Part shown: piece after piece, positions 14,279 to 26,645 of the stretch
Layout of the letters: every line of letters starts with the position of its first letter
How positions within the stretch are numbered: position 1 is the stretch's first letter
DNA from: Oreohelix idahoensis
Lineage: Eukaryota; Mollusca; Gastropoda; Stylommatophora; Oreohelicidae
Length of the DNA stretch: 64,000 nt
Assembly: GCA_024509875.1 (NCBI GenBank)
Contig: JAMPIV010006383.1
Span: 96,001-160,000, forward strand
Reading direction: 5' to 3'
Translations under genes and position numbers: made by a program
Notes under the pieces: generated by a model
Told to the model about the DNA's origin: nothing
Databases searched by the model: none
The model's input: the letters and a program-made list of their open reading frames with translations, nothing else

Positions 14279-14443
14279 TTAGTATATTACCACCATAGAC
14301 CCAGGGTATCCCCATTGTCATAAAAATTATTAAAATTAATCAGTTGTGTAAATTGGATGAGTTGTCAGTGCCTATAGTTAACTACTTTAGTCATATTTGG
14401 TAATTTATATTGTAAGATTCATAAATTTTGTATAAGAGAAAAG

Positions 14444-16060
14444 ATGGCAGACTTGGCCAAGTTCAGATCTTCTGCTGTGCAGACGTCAAAAGAAATGGGT
14501 ATGGAGGGGCAAGTTCTGATTCAGTATGTAACCTCAGAATGTGACAAATTTATTGAGAGGGAAGATAGGAGATTAGCAGAGGAAAAAAGATTACAATTAG
14601 AATCTGATAGGGAAGAGAAAAGATTACAATTAGAAGCTAATAGGGAAGAGAAAAGAGTACAATTAGAAGCTAATAGGGAGGCTACGAAATTGGAGGCTGA
14701 TAGGGAGGCTGAAATCAAAATGTTACAGTTAGAGGAAAAGAAATTGGAGGCTGAGAAAGAGGAAAAGCGATTGCAGATGGAGGGTGAGAAAGAAGAAAAG
14801 AGATTGCAAAAAGAACATGAATTAAGACTAAGAGAACTGGAACTTCAAGGCCATGCTCCAGAAAATGGTAACAGCCCATCTACCTCTGATGCTACTGCAA
14901 GCCAGGGCCTCCAATTTAGCCATGAACTTTCATTTAGATCCTTTTGTGGAGGAAGAGGATGACATTGAGTCATTCCTAAATAGATTTGAAAGATTAGCTG
15001 CTAATTATTGGTTAGAGAAGGAGAAATGGAGTTTAAAATTATCCCAAGGGCTTAGGGGAACATCTTATGAAGTGTTCTCGATGTTGAGCAGAGAGGATCA
15101 GGAAGATTATGACATTTTAAAACAGGCTCTATTAATCAGGTATGAGAAGAATGGGAAATTTTACAGGAAGAGATTTAGAACTGCTAAGCTACTGTATGGG
15201 GAGACCTACCACCAATTCTCTGCCAGATTGGAAACCTATTTTGAGAAATGGACTGCTCTGGGGAAACCCAAGATTTGAAGGAAATGATTATGATAGAGCA
15301 ACTGAGAGAGTCCATGGCTCCAGACCTGAGAACATTTCTCATGGAACAAGGTGCAGAGAGGTTGGGCGAGGTTCTCAATGTTGCTGAGAGATATCAGGCA
15401 GCCCAGTCAGAAGTAGCTGGAGAAAAAAGGAAACAAGTAGAAAGTAATAAAGCCCCACAGAACCAGAATAAGGTTGAAAGTAGAGATCAAGGTAATAGAT
15501 TTAAACCCAACTATGACATGCCAAGATTTGACCCTAGAGACAGATACCCGCAAGTAAATGAAAGGAAACCCTACAGACCAGAAGGTAAATACTGTAAAAT
15601 TTGTAGGTTAAATAACCATTATACAAAAGACTGTAGGGAGAAAAATAACCCTCCGTTCCACACTGCCTGCCTTAAAACCGGAAACAAGGGACAGAAAGAA
15701 AAGCCTACTGGACAGCAGGAACCTTATCATCCCCCTGTATGTGAAGACGTAGTATGCAATGGGGCCACTATTAAGTGCTTTTATGATACTGGATTGGATT
15801 TTGACTCAGTCGTTTATTCTCACCTAGTGCACCCAGATCAATATACCACAGAAACAGTGGAGATACAAGGGGCAACCAAGGAAGTAGCAACCATGACACT
15901 TCCCATCGCAAGAATAAATGTAAAAACTCGCTATGTGGAAGGAGTGATTAGAGCAGCAGTGATAAGCGAACCAATCTACCCTCTGATATTGGGGTGTAGA
16001 TATGTGTTTTTCGGAAATCCCAAAAGACCAGTGATTATGGCAACAGTACAGACCAGGTGA
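14444..16060 (+). pseudogene. gag and protease of the gypsy element
   Basis: Gag builds the particle and protease cleaves the polyprotein. Starting at ATG 14444, residues 35-135 form a charged coiled coil with 11-residue repeats such as 'REEKRLQLEAN'. A capsid-like region follows in another frame (14930-15278: 'WSLKLSQGLRG', 'FRTAKLLYGETYHQFSARL'), then the first frame returns. A zinc knuckle CX2CX4HX4C lies near 15594 ('YCKICRLNNHYTKDC'). The protease has 'YDTGLDFDSVV' near 15780, with the catalytic DTG kept, and the flap-end 'LILGCRY'. The frame shifts near 14930 and 15270. TGA at 16058-16060 ends it, and integrase continues in the same frame after it. Confidence 0.9.
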
Positions 16061-17587
16061 CAGTCAAGGGAGGAGGAAGAAAACCCAATAAATACTCATC
16101 CAGAGGAGATGAGGAAGGCACAGGCTGAGGATAGGTCACTAAAGTCGTGTTTCAGGAAACTCCCAAAAAGCCATACCCCTCCAAACAAAGGAGACTTTTA
16201 TATGAAGAACAAATTAATGTATAGGAAGGCTGGAACTGGTTCAAATGGTCATGGACAGCTGGTACTTCCAACTTCATATAGGGAAAAGGTGTTGGAGTTA
16301 GGACATGCTATCCCCTTCAGTGGTCATATGGGGATCAGCGCCACAGGACAGCGTATAGCTTGTCATTACTTCTGGCCAGGGATAACGGAAGATATAAAAA
16401 GATATGTCAAATCCTGCTCAGAATGCCAAAGGGTAGCTCCAAAACATTGGACTGCACCTGCAACTTTAGAGGAGATGCCAATCATGGGAACCCCTTTTGA
16501 GAGAGTTGCAGTGGATATTGTTGGACCTCTCACACGTACCAAGAGGAGAAACAGTTACATTCTTACTCTGGTGGACACTTGTTCTATGTGGGGAGAGGCA
16601 GTAGCCATGTCATCTATCGACTCAAAACATGTGGTAGAGGCGTTACTTACAATATTCACAAGGTTAGGTTTTCCCCACCAGATCTTGACTGATAATGGAT
16701 CACAGTTCAAGGGGAGGCTAACTGAGGAAGTTTTCAGGATCTTTCAAGCCAGGTACTTTCACTGTAGTCCGTATCACTCCAAAGGGAACGGGCAGGTGGA
16801 AAGGTTCAACGGGACACTTATTTCCATCCTGCGAAAGCTAGCCCATGAAAAACCTGACACATGGGATCAATACTTACCCGCGGCCTTGTTTGCTTATCGG
16901 GAAGTCCCACATAATTCAACAGGAATGGCACCGGCAACATTGTTATTCGGCCGGCCAATTAAAGGTCCATTGGAAGCCTTATTGAGGACATGGACAGATG
17001 AGAAAGCAGAAGAGACTGTAACCTCATCATATCAGTATGTGAACGAGCTGACCACTTGCTTAAAAACTGGCTGGAAATTGGCAAATGATAACCTAAGACA
17101 AGCCAGGAAGAAACATGCTGCACATTATAATAGGAAAGCGAAGGATAGGGAGCTTGCTATGGGGAGAAGGTGCTTCTTCTATTACCCGGCAGCAGCAACA
17201 AACTTCAGATTGGGTGGCAAAGTCCATACACAGTTTTAGAAAAGATCTCTAGAACCAACTACAAGATAGACAAGAAAGGAAAGCAAAAAGTCTATCACGT
17301 GAACCTTCTTAAGAAATATCATGATAGAGGAAACCTGGAAGAGGCACATTTAATGACCTTGGCCATAGCCACTGAGATAAAGAATGAACCTCTCACCTCT
17401 TACGAATACCCCCTGAAACCCGGTGAAACTCCTGCACAGGTAAAGATCAGTAATCATCTGACAAAAGGGCAGAGGGAGAAGATTCAAAAGGTTCTGGAAA
17501 ATTATACAGAAGTGTTAACGGACAGACCGGGGCACACTAATTTGTTGGAGTATGATATGAAATTACTAGACACAACACCCAATCTGT
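16061..17587 (+). pseudogene. Integrase of the gypsy element, located upstream of RT
   Basis: This inserts the DNA copy into the genome. The N-terminal zinc domain shows 'LGHAIPFSGHMG' and 'CSECQ' (HHCC). The catalytic core has Asp in 'VAVDIVGPL', Asp in 'ILTDNGSQF' and Glu in 'GNGQVERFNGTL', so DDE is intact. The C-terminal GPY/F-like module appears as 'SPYTVLEKI' after a frameshift near 17200. A linker ('YHVNLLKKYH', then an acidic stretch) leads directly to RT with no gap, so the order is a property of the element, not of a later rearrangement. A further shift lies at about 17590. The first Met is at 16109, but the frame is open back to the TGA at 16058. Confidence 0.92.
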
Positions 17588-18877
17588 ATGAGAGCCTATA
17601 CTATCCCATTCGCAAAAGAGAAAGCTTTAAAAGAGGAGATAGATTATTTGTTACAAGAAGGGATTATTTCTCACAGTGAATCTCCTTACAGCTCCAGTGT
17701 GGTATTGTTGAGGAAACCCTATGGGGAACATAGACTGTGCATAGATTACAGGAAACTGAATGCTGTCACAGAAAGTCAGGTGGATCCATTACCTGATACC
17801 AACTAACTGTTTGCCAGGTTGAATAAGGCAAAATATTTTTCCAAGGTAGATCTCAGCAAGGGATATTACCAGATTCCAGTGAAGCCTGAGATTCGACCTT
17901 ATCTGGCTTTTAGCACCTCGGAAGGGCACTATGAGTTCAACATGCTGCCATTTGGATTGAAGAATGCTCCGAGCGTGTTTTCTAGAATGATGAGAAAACT
18001 ATTGGATCCCCTGAAAACCCCATGTATTACAAATTTCATGGATGATATTCTCATCGCTACGGAAACCTTTAAGGAACACGTTGACTCTTTGAATATGCTA
18101 TTTGATAGACTCAGAGAGGCTAACTTAACTGCTAGACCAACAAAATGTTGTGTTGGATGAAAGGAATTGGAATTCTTGGGACATACTGTACATCAGGGTA
18201 GCATGATCCCTGATCCTAAGAACCTGGAGAAATTGCAGAGAGCACCCAGACCCCAGACTAAGAAGGATGTGAGATCTTTCGTCTCACTTTGTGGGTTTTA
18301 CCAAAAGTATATTAAAAATTTTAACTCTGTGTGTGCCCCTCTGACGGATTTAACTCGTAAAGGGAAACCAGATAAAATAGAATGGTTAGCAGAATGCGAG
18401 TTGGCATACAATGAGTTAAAGCAAAAACTCACCAGTAAGCCCATATTGAAATTACCTGATTTGAGTCAGGAATTCGTGGTAAGAACGGACGCTAGTAATG
18501 TGGGATTGGGGGCCACATTGTTACAATGGTCCTTTTTACCAGATGGAGAATTGAAATCAGTTGCTTATGCCAGACGCAAATTAAACAGAGCGGAACAAAA
18601 CTACTCAACCGTAGAAAAAGAATGTTTGGCTATAGTCTGGGCGATAAATAAATTCCAGATCTATCTGTATGGTAGACATTTCGTGGTCCAAAGCGATCAT
18701 CAGCCCTTCGTTTTTCTTGCTCAGGCAAAACATAGTAATGCACGATTGTTAAGGTGGTCACTCCTCATTCAACCTTACTCGTTTACCATTGAGTATATTC
18801 CTGGATCGCAGAACGTTGGGGCAGATTTCTTGAGTAGGCACCCACCTGCAGGAAACCAGGAATCCATAAAGGCCTAG
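17588..18877 (+). pseudogene. Reverse transcriptase and RNase H of the gypsy element
   Basis: Copies element RNA into DNA and removes the RNA. RT blocks are 'HRLCIDYRKLN', 'KVDLSKGYYQIP', 'LPFGLKNAPSVF' and 'NFMDDILIAT' with both catalytic Asp. RNase H has 'RTDASNVGLG', 'STVEKECLAIVW', 'VQSDHQPF' and 'GADFLSRHP', so the acidic residues are kept. In-frame TAA (17804-17806) and TGA (18158-18160) break it. The C-terminus ends 80 bases before the 3' LTR, with nothing like integrase after RNase H. Confidence 0.95.
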
Positions 18878-18941
18878 AGAAGTCAATTTGATCGAGATTG
18901 TAACACAGATCATAAAGCTGCACTAGTGGTGCAGTCTTTTT

Positions 18942-18955
18942 TAACAGGGGAGATA
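18942..18955 (+). promoter_or_regulatory. Polypurine tract of the gypsy element
   Basis: AACAGGGGAGATA lies directly before the TGTAGTA start of the 3' LTR, the expected place for plus-strand priming. Confidence 0.7.
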
Positions 18956-20831
18956 TGTAGTAAATTACTCTATGTGACACCCCGCTCATATTTCCCCGAT
19001 TCAAAAATCTAGTTAACGTAAATTTACAACCTATAACCCACTACTACTATGTTTGAAATTTGTCAAGGGCAAGGTCAAACCTACCGCTAAAAATTGGACA
19101 AAATAATTTGAATTTTCTACTACCCCGTTAAAAATCTATAAATAATTTCCATGTCTGACCTTGGTCTGAAGGCCACGGCAAATCAACCGCTAGAAAATTA
19201 ACTAACGTACTCTTAAAATCTATTAATAACCACAGCATTTGAAATTTATCTCAAGGCCATCGTCAAATAAAACCGCCAAAATTTAAATAAAGATTTGAAT
19301 TTTCTAACACCAAGCGTAAATGTCCCACCCCCAACCACACACACACGCTCCACCCTTCCCAAATATTTATGAACGAACGCCATAAAGTTTGGCAACTAAC
19401 CGAATTGGTACATCGTTTTATAGGGGAGAGGGGAGGTTGTTTAAAATGGAAAGCAAGCCTAATCGGTGTGTTTGGAAAAACTTAGATAATGTATTTCTTT
19501 ATAAATAAAGAGAATTTAAATAAAAGGGATGTCTTGAATTGTAGCGTTAATATTGTTAAATATAATACCATAAGAATTTCCCTTATAATAAATTATCTGG
19601 CCTTAGAAACATTTATTTTACTAATATTTTGGTTCAGTGAAAGGAGCAAATAATTACTTAAAAATTACACATATGAAAACGGGGACAAATAATAACAAAA
19701 CTATATAGGAAGATAGAGGACAGTTGTCTGTTTAATAATCACTTTCAATATTAAAAATCGACCCATTAATAACAAAGATATTGTATAAATAAAATTGAGA
19801 CAGACGAACAAACACACTTCTGAACTGCTCAATTTGATAGCCTTCTGAAAAGTTAAATTTTCTTAACGCATTTCTGATTGGTTAATTGTAGTTTAGGATG
19901 GGGCGATAAAATTGACAATCTGCCGGCATAGTGCGCCATTTGAGAAAAACTGAAACACAGACAGATTGAGAGCAGATGCAAAGCATTGATGTTGAATGCC
20001 TTTGCCGTCTGGACGATAGAGGTCTGAACTTGAACCATTAACCGCCAGTCAATCTTGTGATTGTGTGATTTATTCTTTACTTGCGGGTTGAATTGCCAAA
20101 TTGAAAAGTGATATAACCCCTGGAAATTCAGAACCTGTGGGCACAGAGAGATCTTCTTATATAACTGCAAGCTTCCTGCCACATCAGCATTCAGGGGAAC
20201 TCTGAATTACTTGTTGTTCTTGAAGATTCTCAAGCCACCACCACAGACAGGCTTTTAAGATAAGTCCATTAAAATTGGCACTTGAGGACTCATCCTTATC
20301 ATTCCACCCAAATACAAGAAATAAAAGGGGGGCATGATGAAACACACAAAACCTCAAATCATTGACAGAATTCTTCATCTTTGTTAACATATTCCAGTAG
20401 GGAGTACAAACCTATTGATATTTTAGACTTATCATTTTATGGACAGGATGTCCACCCTATTTATTTAAAACTTGTAAATAAAGAAACATTTCTTTTTGAG
20501 TTGAATATTCCTGTTCCAGAAAATTGAGGTTCAGGAATATTAAAAATTGTAATATAATTATATAAATTTTCACACAGTCTTACTTAATTCAATTATATTG
20601 AGTTACAGTTGTGTTTGTTTTATTGACACATCACTATACCTACATTACCCTAGACACGTAGCCATATAAAATACCCAGAAAATATTTCCCAGAGTGAGAT
20701 CTCAGAGAGGTATCGGATAGGTACCCTGAGAATACAACATCATCAACAATTAGACTCAGGGACTTACACAGCTTGACCTCACTCTGTTTACACTTAGTTG
20801 AGTAACACCAATAACCTCTCATATTACCACA
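18956..20831 (+). repeat. 3' LTR of the gypsy element
   Basis: This 1876 bp copy of 12384-14258 is followed by the target duplication GGTAC. It has a longer open frame on the reverse strand (19853-20182, 109 codons) than the 5' copy, where that frame is broken. I do not treat it as a gene. Confidence 0.95.
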
Positions 20832-21354
20832 GGTACCATGGCAGCGAGTAGTAGTATTAAGTCTGTCAGGTTAGCCTTCTTTTTTTTTTTTTAGTATTCC
20901 CTCTCTTCTGAACGTTATTGCTGCCGCGAACATACCACTTTGTCGTCTAAGTACGCCACCTCCACTTTCATTGTGCAACATATTGCGAGTTAAATTGATG
21001 CAAGAAAAACAAAAAGTCTGTTCGTGTTATGTTTTCTTCCTGCGGTTTTATATCCAGACGAACGAGGAAGAAGATTTTCAAATAAACATAAATAAATAGA
21101 TAAATAAAAATAGAAGAAAAAAAACTAAGGGGGTAATCTTCAATAGAACGCACATAATTTGATAACAGAAACATGAATTAAATACAAAGATTAATCAACA
21201 TAAAATTTGCACTGCCATAAAGACATGATTTTCTATATTTATTTGAGGTCAATAATAAAACTTGAGTGAACGCACCAAAAAAAAAAAAAAAAAATTGCTA
21301 GGAAGCTGTAGAGAACGAATCAAACTTTTTAAGATAAGTAATATGAAAAAAATA

Positions 21355-21590
21355 GCATCGGGTTGACTGAGCAGTTACAACGCTGGACTCTGGCAAAGTT
21401 ACCAAGTTGCTGGATGAAAACCTGATTGTGTCTACCCATCTGTAAATGGGTACATGACTGGTCTTGAGTTATGGAAGGCAAAAGCAATGAGGAAAGAAAC
21501 TGGTCTCCCCACCTCATAAAGCTTTTAGAACGCTCTAACACTTCACTACGCTGCGGCAATATCTGCTTTGGGAACTACGTTTTCCCCTTT
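21355..21590 (+). mobile_element. SINE copy with tRNA-like head and shared core
   Basis: The head 'GACTGAGCAGTTACAACGC' resembles a decayed A-box of the tRNA-Ser/Leu type. The core at 21432-21455 is 'TACCCATCTGTAAATGGGTAC'-like, and the tail 'CTTCACTACGCTGCGGCAAT' is shared with 39315-39560. A polymerase III SINE is the best reading. The ends are approximate. Confidence 0.65.
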
Positions 21591-21599
21591 TTTCATAGA

Positions 21600-23170
21600 A
21601 AACAAACCACGTGCAGTTTGCCGCGAATCTCTGAAGAGACACAGAAAGAAGTAGACTACTGCTCAAACAAGCATAACGTAAGTTGCAATTATGTGAAGGG
21701 GTGCATGAGACGATCAGCCGCATCATTTAAGTTGACTTGTTGGGTTCAGGTTTTCAATTCTCGTCTGTTCTTTCTCGTCAGAAAGCATGCAGCAGATATA
21801 TTGTAACTCTGTTGTAACTCATGGTTACATGGTAAAGCGGGTACCATAGCAGATACTGCCGTAGGCGAGTAAAATGTTATAGACTTCACTACACTAAGTT
21901 CAGCATCGATAGGTGGTGTGACCAGTTCTCTTCCTTACAGCGAGGAATTCATGGTTATGAACAATAATACTTTTCTCGCCTGTCAATGTATATATATCTA
22001 CATATATATGACGAGGCAGGTTCATCGTAGAACGGAACAAGGGATGACCCAAACGGCGACATCGCCTCACCGCTGGAGTGGAATCGCGACAGGACAACAC
22101 AAGCAAATAAGCATCCCCCACCCACAAAAAAGTGCCTTCTTGACGGCGATCATTCTCCGGACATTAGATAGCCACGGAATATAGAACCTGTAATCAACCC
22201 AGATTTATTATAGACACAGTCACCTTCAAAACTTTCCGTTATACCACAACTCGTGTTAAACAGAGTTTCATTCATCCGAAGTTGTTCACTGTCGTTATGG
22301 AATGTGTACTGGGTGTCAATAAAGAGTATTTCACTTACCTCATATGATAGATTTTACTCTGATAACCTTCTCTTGTAATTTTCTTCTATATCTGGAGAAA
22401 AACAAAGCTAACTGAGGAAGGCAATCATCAACATAGATGGTAAAAACCCTACATATACCAAGGTGCGTTAGTGATTTATTAGTGCAACGTTTGCCTTCCA
22501 TGCATACATGTTGCGTTCGATTCCCAGTAGATTGAAAAAAAGGGGTGGGGGGGGGGGGGGTCAAATTAAACAAAATAGTCATATGTCATTAGTTTTTATA
22601 AATGTGTTTTTGATAATTATAGTTCCCAAGTTTCTGTGTGTTGACAGGTTTACTACCGACTCGAAAGAAGATGGACAGAAGTGGAAATAAAGAAACTCAA
22701 TACAGGAGAAATTATGCTGTCCTCATGACATGAAGTCGCCCACCATAGTTCTTTCTTGATGGGCTATTTCTTGTTTTGTCTATACTACTATAATAAATAA
22801 AAACATGTTTGTATTATCACACGTCATAGGGAAGTTATAAAAAGAGTCTTCGTGCGTAATGACCTTCATCACGGAAGGTCATCACGTGTAAGTGAAATTC
22901 TTATGACGATTATTACAATGGCATCCATGACTGTGGTCTCTAACGGTCGAGATAGACTTCAGCGAAGACATAAATGTGTCAAGATTAAATCTAAATTAAT
23001 GTTTATCTGTCCGCGTATGCTATGTAGTAAGTCCTTGTCACCCTGAGGTTCTCAAGACGGAGAAACAAAAATAATTCCCTCCAATGTGGTTCAGATTGGA
23101 TTTTTTTTTTTTCTTTGTAATCATTGATTCTGAAACTAATTTTTATTTTTTTATTTTTTCGCTTTGCAAA
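21600..23170. other. Unassigned stretch with a reverse SINE tail
   Basis: Positions 21837-21900 read as the reverse complement of the SINE tail ('CATAGCAGATACTGCCGTAGG'-like, ending at 'GACTTCACTAC'). A poly(G) run is at 22548-22560. A 9 bp stem with a 6 base loop lies at 22859-22882. Otherwise no gene or repeat was recognised. Confidence 0.45.
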
Positions 23171-23179
23171 CGATGTAAT

Positions 23180-23360
23180 GTTTCTGGTCTTCTACCCGTT
23201 CGTCCCTTGTCGTACTTAAATTATCATCAGGCCTTTGCGTTCCTTACAGAGCATGATACAAACACTGCAGCTGGTCCCCTTCCAGGAAACCTGCACCAAA
23301 CATTGCCAGGCTCTTGTAGCGGTGATTTACATGATGAGGTTGTCAGCCTCAATCCTTAAA
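23180..23360 (+). repeat. Interspersed repeat paired with 32735-32930
   Basis: The two stretches share 'TTTGCG(T/C)TCCTTAC', 'TGGTCCCCTT(C/G)CAGGAA', a 'GCGGTGA'-like block and an ending hairpin TGAGGTTGTCAGCCTCA (23335-23351). They are similar enough to be one family, class unknown. No coding potential was seen. Confidence 0.55.
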
Positions 23361-23384
23361 TGATGTGGGTGGATAAACAACGAC

Positions 23385-23585
23385 TCCACTCAGGGTTGTG
23401 GGGTCAAGACTTGGAGTCGGAAGTCAGAGTCGTGGAGTCAGTAGTTTTTGCTCCTTAACTCCGACTCTTCTCATAAGTTTAAAACTCCCAAATGGGAAAA
23501 AATGGAGAAATCAAGATTCTTTTCTTGAAACCACTTCTCGTCGGAGTTGGAGTCGTACCTATAAAATACTGTAGTCTCAACTTCC
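23385..23585 (+). repeat. GGAGTC-rich repeat, possible hAT remnant
   Basis: The segment starts 'CAGGGTTGTGGGGTC' and repeats GGAGTCGG- and GACTCC-type units. Similar termini are known from hAT elements, but no matching right end ('...ACAACCCTG') is seen, so it is either truncated or only a simple repeat. Confidence 0.35.
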
Positions 23586-23599
23586 ATTGAAGAGTTGGA

Positions 23600-24755
23600 A
23601 AAGATTACTCACCTCCAGCCTATGGAGCATAGAAGAGATAGCAGAGCCCAGCAATAAGCCGAGAATTTCAGGAGGTTGATAGACCACCAGAGAATAAATG
23701 GACTTGGAAGGGGAAGACTGAAGCGAAGCAACTTTGTAGAGACAGTCAAAACAAAGATGAGAACAGACCCCATAAACGCAATATCAACAGCAACGCCAAT
23801 ATGTACTGCACACAGGCTACCAATTTGGAAACAACAGTGCTTCCCTGAAATGATAGAAAACGTTCCTGGTATTGAGAGAAAGAACAGCCAAAATGAAACA
23901 GAAAGGAAGAGTTCTAACCACAAAATATATAGAGAAACATTACCCAAGCAACACCTGGATCCATGCATACACAGATGGATCAGCAACTAATGCAACAGAA
24001 GATGGGGGTGGAGGAGTCTTCCTGAGCTTAAGCAATGGCACACAATAAAAGATAGCAGTTGCAACAGGAAAATTTTCAAGTAACTTCAGAGCAGAGGTAG
24101 AGGCCTTAAATACTGCATCAGAAATTCTAATGACAGAAGAAAGCTCAGAGAGACCAGTAGCTATCTTCTCAGATGCGCTGTCAGTGATTACAACGCTGAA
24201 AAGTCAAAGTAATGCTGAACTGGATGACCTAAGAGTAACACTTCACAGACTATGTCAGCAATACAAAAGAGTAGTGATACAGTGGATCCCTTCTCACTGC
24301 AACATCCCTGGAAATGAAGAGGCTGACAGATTGGCAAAGGAAGGGGGACAGCTTCCTCAACTTGACACAAACATAACTTATGAGGAGGCCAAGAGTTTTA
24401 TCAAGCGCAGGTACAGGCACAAGTGGGAAGAATAGCATCTAGGCCACACACAAAATGATCCGCATTACTAGCTCAGCAGAAGTGAACAAGTGGTAATCTT
24501 CAGACTTCGCACAGGTCACAACATTGAGAAACCATCTATTCAACAAATTAAAGATAGGAACTACTGATGAGTGTGACTGTGGCACCGATAAAATGACTGC
24601 CGAACATCTGCTTCAAAGGTGCCCAACATATGAGGAACAGAGAAAACTCATATGGCCATCACCAGTACCATTCCTTGAGGAAATCTACGGGGATATCAAC
24701 AGCCTAAGGCTGACCACTGCTTTCTTTGAACTTATTCAAGTTCACATCTGAGGGT
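23600..24755 (+). pseudogene. LINE 3' region with RNase H and zinc knuckle
   Basis: This is the C-terminal part of a non-LTR polyprotein of the type with RNase H. An RT-to-RNase H linker contains 'GRLKRSNFV'. RNase H follows: 'YTDGSATNA' near 23966, 'NFRAEVEALN', 'IFSDALSVI' and 'GNEEADRLAKEG', so all four acidic residues are present. In-frame TAA at 24046-24048 and a stop at 24433-24435 break it, and a frameshift precedes the final part (24524-24751), which has a CXCX8HX4C knuckle ('CDCGTDKMTAEHLLQRC'). A GAA-rich tail follows. The RT core is missing. I know this arrangement as frequent in molluscan genomes. Exact clade is not set. Confidence 0.88.
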
Positions 24756-24759
24756 GAAC

Positions 24760-26340
24760 GAAGAAAAAAAAGAAGACGAAGACAGAGGTCACGAGTTTAA
24801 ATTTTTAAATTGATATTTTAAAATACGTGGGGATAATAAGGATCTAACACCCGGACCCACATAGTTCTAAAGAGATTGGATTGGTTTAATTTGAGAAACG
24901 GAATAGACATTGGCTTTCATTAGCTAGTTGGTCTACACATACAATCTGGGGCTTGAACTGAGACATGGAAATATAATCTAGCGAAATCGGAGTCACAAAT
25001 CAGACTGCATCTCAACGTCAAACTAGCAACTCTAAGAGCCAGAGGTACATCGGACTAGTATTCCAGAATTAGAAGTGAGAGATCAAAGTATTTGGGCGTC
25101 TTTATAACTTAAAAGAGAACCCGCAATTTTAAATACCAAGACAAAACTTAAGGAATGAGAAACACAAGGATCGGACAAAGAATTCCAAAATTAAAAGTGA
25201 CAGATCGAAGTATTTGGGCGTCTTTATAACTAAAAAGAGAACCCGCAATTTTAAATACAGAGACTTTATACTTAAGGAATCAGAATCAAGTCTTAAGAGG
25301 ATTAATAAAATTTCCAAGACCAGTGTTCGAAGCATTTAATCAAAGTGCTGTGTCCATACATCTGTACGAGGAGATTGTATATCCGATTTGGGGTAAGTGT
25401 AAACATTTATTTTACCACGTGAACGTTATATGTCTGTACGTGCTAAGTGGTTATTCGTGTAATAGGAGGCTGGCAACCTCAACATATGAAAAAAGTATGT
25501 TCATAAACTACTACAGCAAGCGCTGGTGTTTGTTTTATGCTAATTTGCTCAGAAAAGCGAAAGCAGTAGGAACCCCAGACTCCGAATGAGGAGTAATGAT
25601 GACATCCAATGTGCATCAAACGTATCGTATCATTTTGTGAGATAGGTAAATTGACAATTTCAGTTCAGGCACAAATCATCGTATTCGCGCTGTCCAAGCA
25701 CATATTTTCCCATTAGAATACCCAGAAGAATAGCGGTGATTTCTAATCATAATCCCTGAGTTACGCTGCGTATACTCAAAAGGTCTAATTATTCAGAGAG
25801 GCTAATTTAGGTGGGTGGACAGCGAGACAATGCGCCTGTTAATTTACAGTTCACAAATGTACTTAGCAGAGGCATTTGCTCTTTCATTTTTCCTAAAGTT
25901 CGTGGTACGAAGCTGCAAGACTAAAGTTTCTACGCCACTAGTTGTGAGTCAAGAGCATGGATTCAACACTAACCACCTACATTGGACGAGTTGTGTGAAG
26001 AAGTGCCCTCATCACAAACGAATTGACGAAACCATGGCTGCAGGGCTCACTTAGACCAGTTAAGTTCTTATTAAAGGAAACAGCAAAAGGATACATTTTT
26101 TATAAATCCTCATCCCTGTCTCAGTGAAGACACTTTTATATATAAATCTAAAATCCACCATCATTCCATCATTATTTTAACCTGTTAAAGACTAGTTGAT
26201 TATTTAATTTGTTGCATGTTATTTTAAAACAAAACAATCATAGTTGATTCAGTTCTTATAGATAAGAGAGCGCATGTTTGATCGACCATCAGTAACACAT
26301 AAATACATATATTTACAGCCATAGAGCCAAAATTAACTTT
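24760..26340. other. Unassigned stretch with a tandem duplication
   Basis: A 121 bp unit occurs twice at 25051-25171 and 25172-25290, with shared 'AAGTATTTGGGCGTC' and 'AGAACCCGCAATTTTAAATA'. A hairpin TGAGGTTGCCAGCCT-like motif is at 25466-25481. No gene was recognised. Confidence 0.6.
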
Positions 26341-26344
26341 AAAC

Positions 26345-26645
26345 GGGATTTCACTGAATTATCTCAGCTGGGGGCTCCAACAAGCCAAACCATTGCTTAA
26401 AACTTCATAAAAGGTGCCGGATCTGATATAAGGTAATAGTGCTCTGCCCTATGCAGCATTGTTCTTGAATTCTGAATTTTCTTGTGAACATTACTTTGAG
26501 ATAGAAGCGACATTATCCTTCTATCTACAACTCTGCCAAGAGTAATCTTGTGCGAAGGTAGACACCTTTGATGACCCATTTTAGATACTCTTGAGTTTTT
26601 GAAACTTGCGGACCACTACTGCAGAGCAAAAGGGAGGCTGTGACG
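26345..26645 (-). repeat. R1 terminal fragment
   Basis: Reverse complement of the first 300 bases of R1: 'CCAAGAGTAATCTTGTG', 'GATACTCTTGAG' and 'GGACCACTACTGC' are in the same order as in the other reverse copies. The rest of R1 is absent. Confidence 0.75.

Larger units (their letters stand above)
12384..20831 (+). mobile_element. Full-length Ty3/gypsy element with integrase before reverse transcriptase
   Basis: Two long LTRs (12384-14258 and 18956-20831) begin TGTAGTA and end TTACCACA. The direct target duplication GGTAC is at 12379-12383 and 20832-20836. The 4.7 kb interior carries gag, protease, integrase, RT and RNase H in that order. Normal gypsy elements have integrase last, so this matches the Gmr1-like group, which is known for a copia-like domain order. 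RT sequence ('FMDD', 'LPFGLKNAP') is gypsy-type, not copia-type. The reading frame is broken by at least four shifts and two or three stops, while the LTRs still look closely alike. Confidence 0.95.

Noticed and set aside
22859..22882. Hairpin ATGACCTTC...GAAGGTCAT as a regulatory site
   Set aside because: A 9 bp stem is expected by chance in this length, and no gene is nearby.
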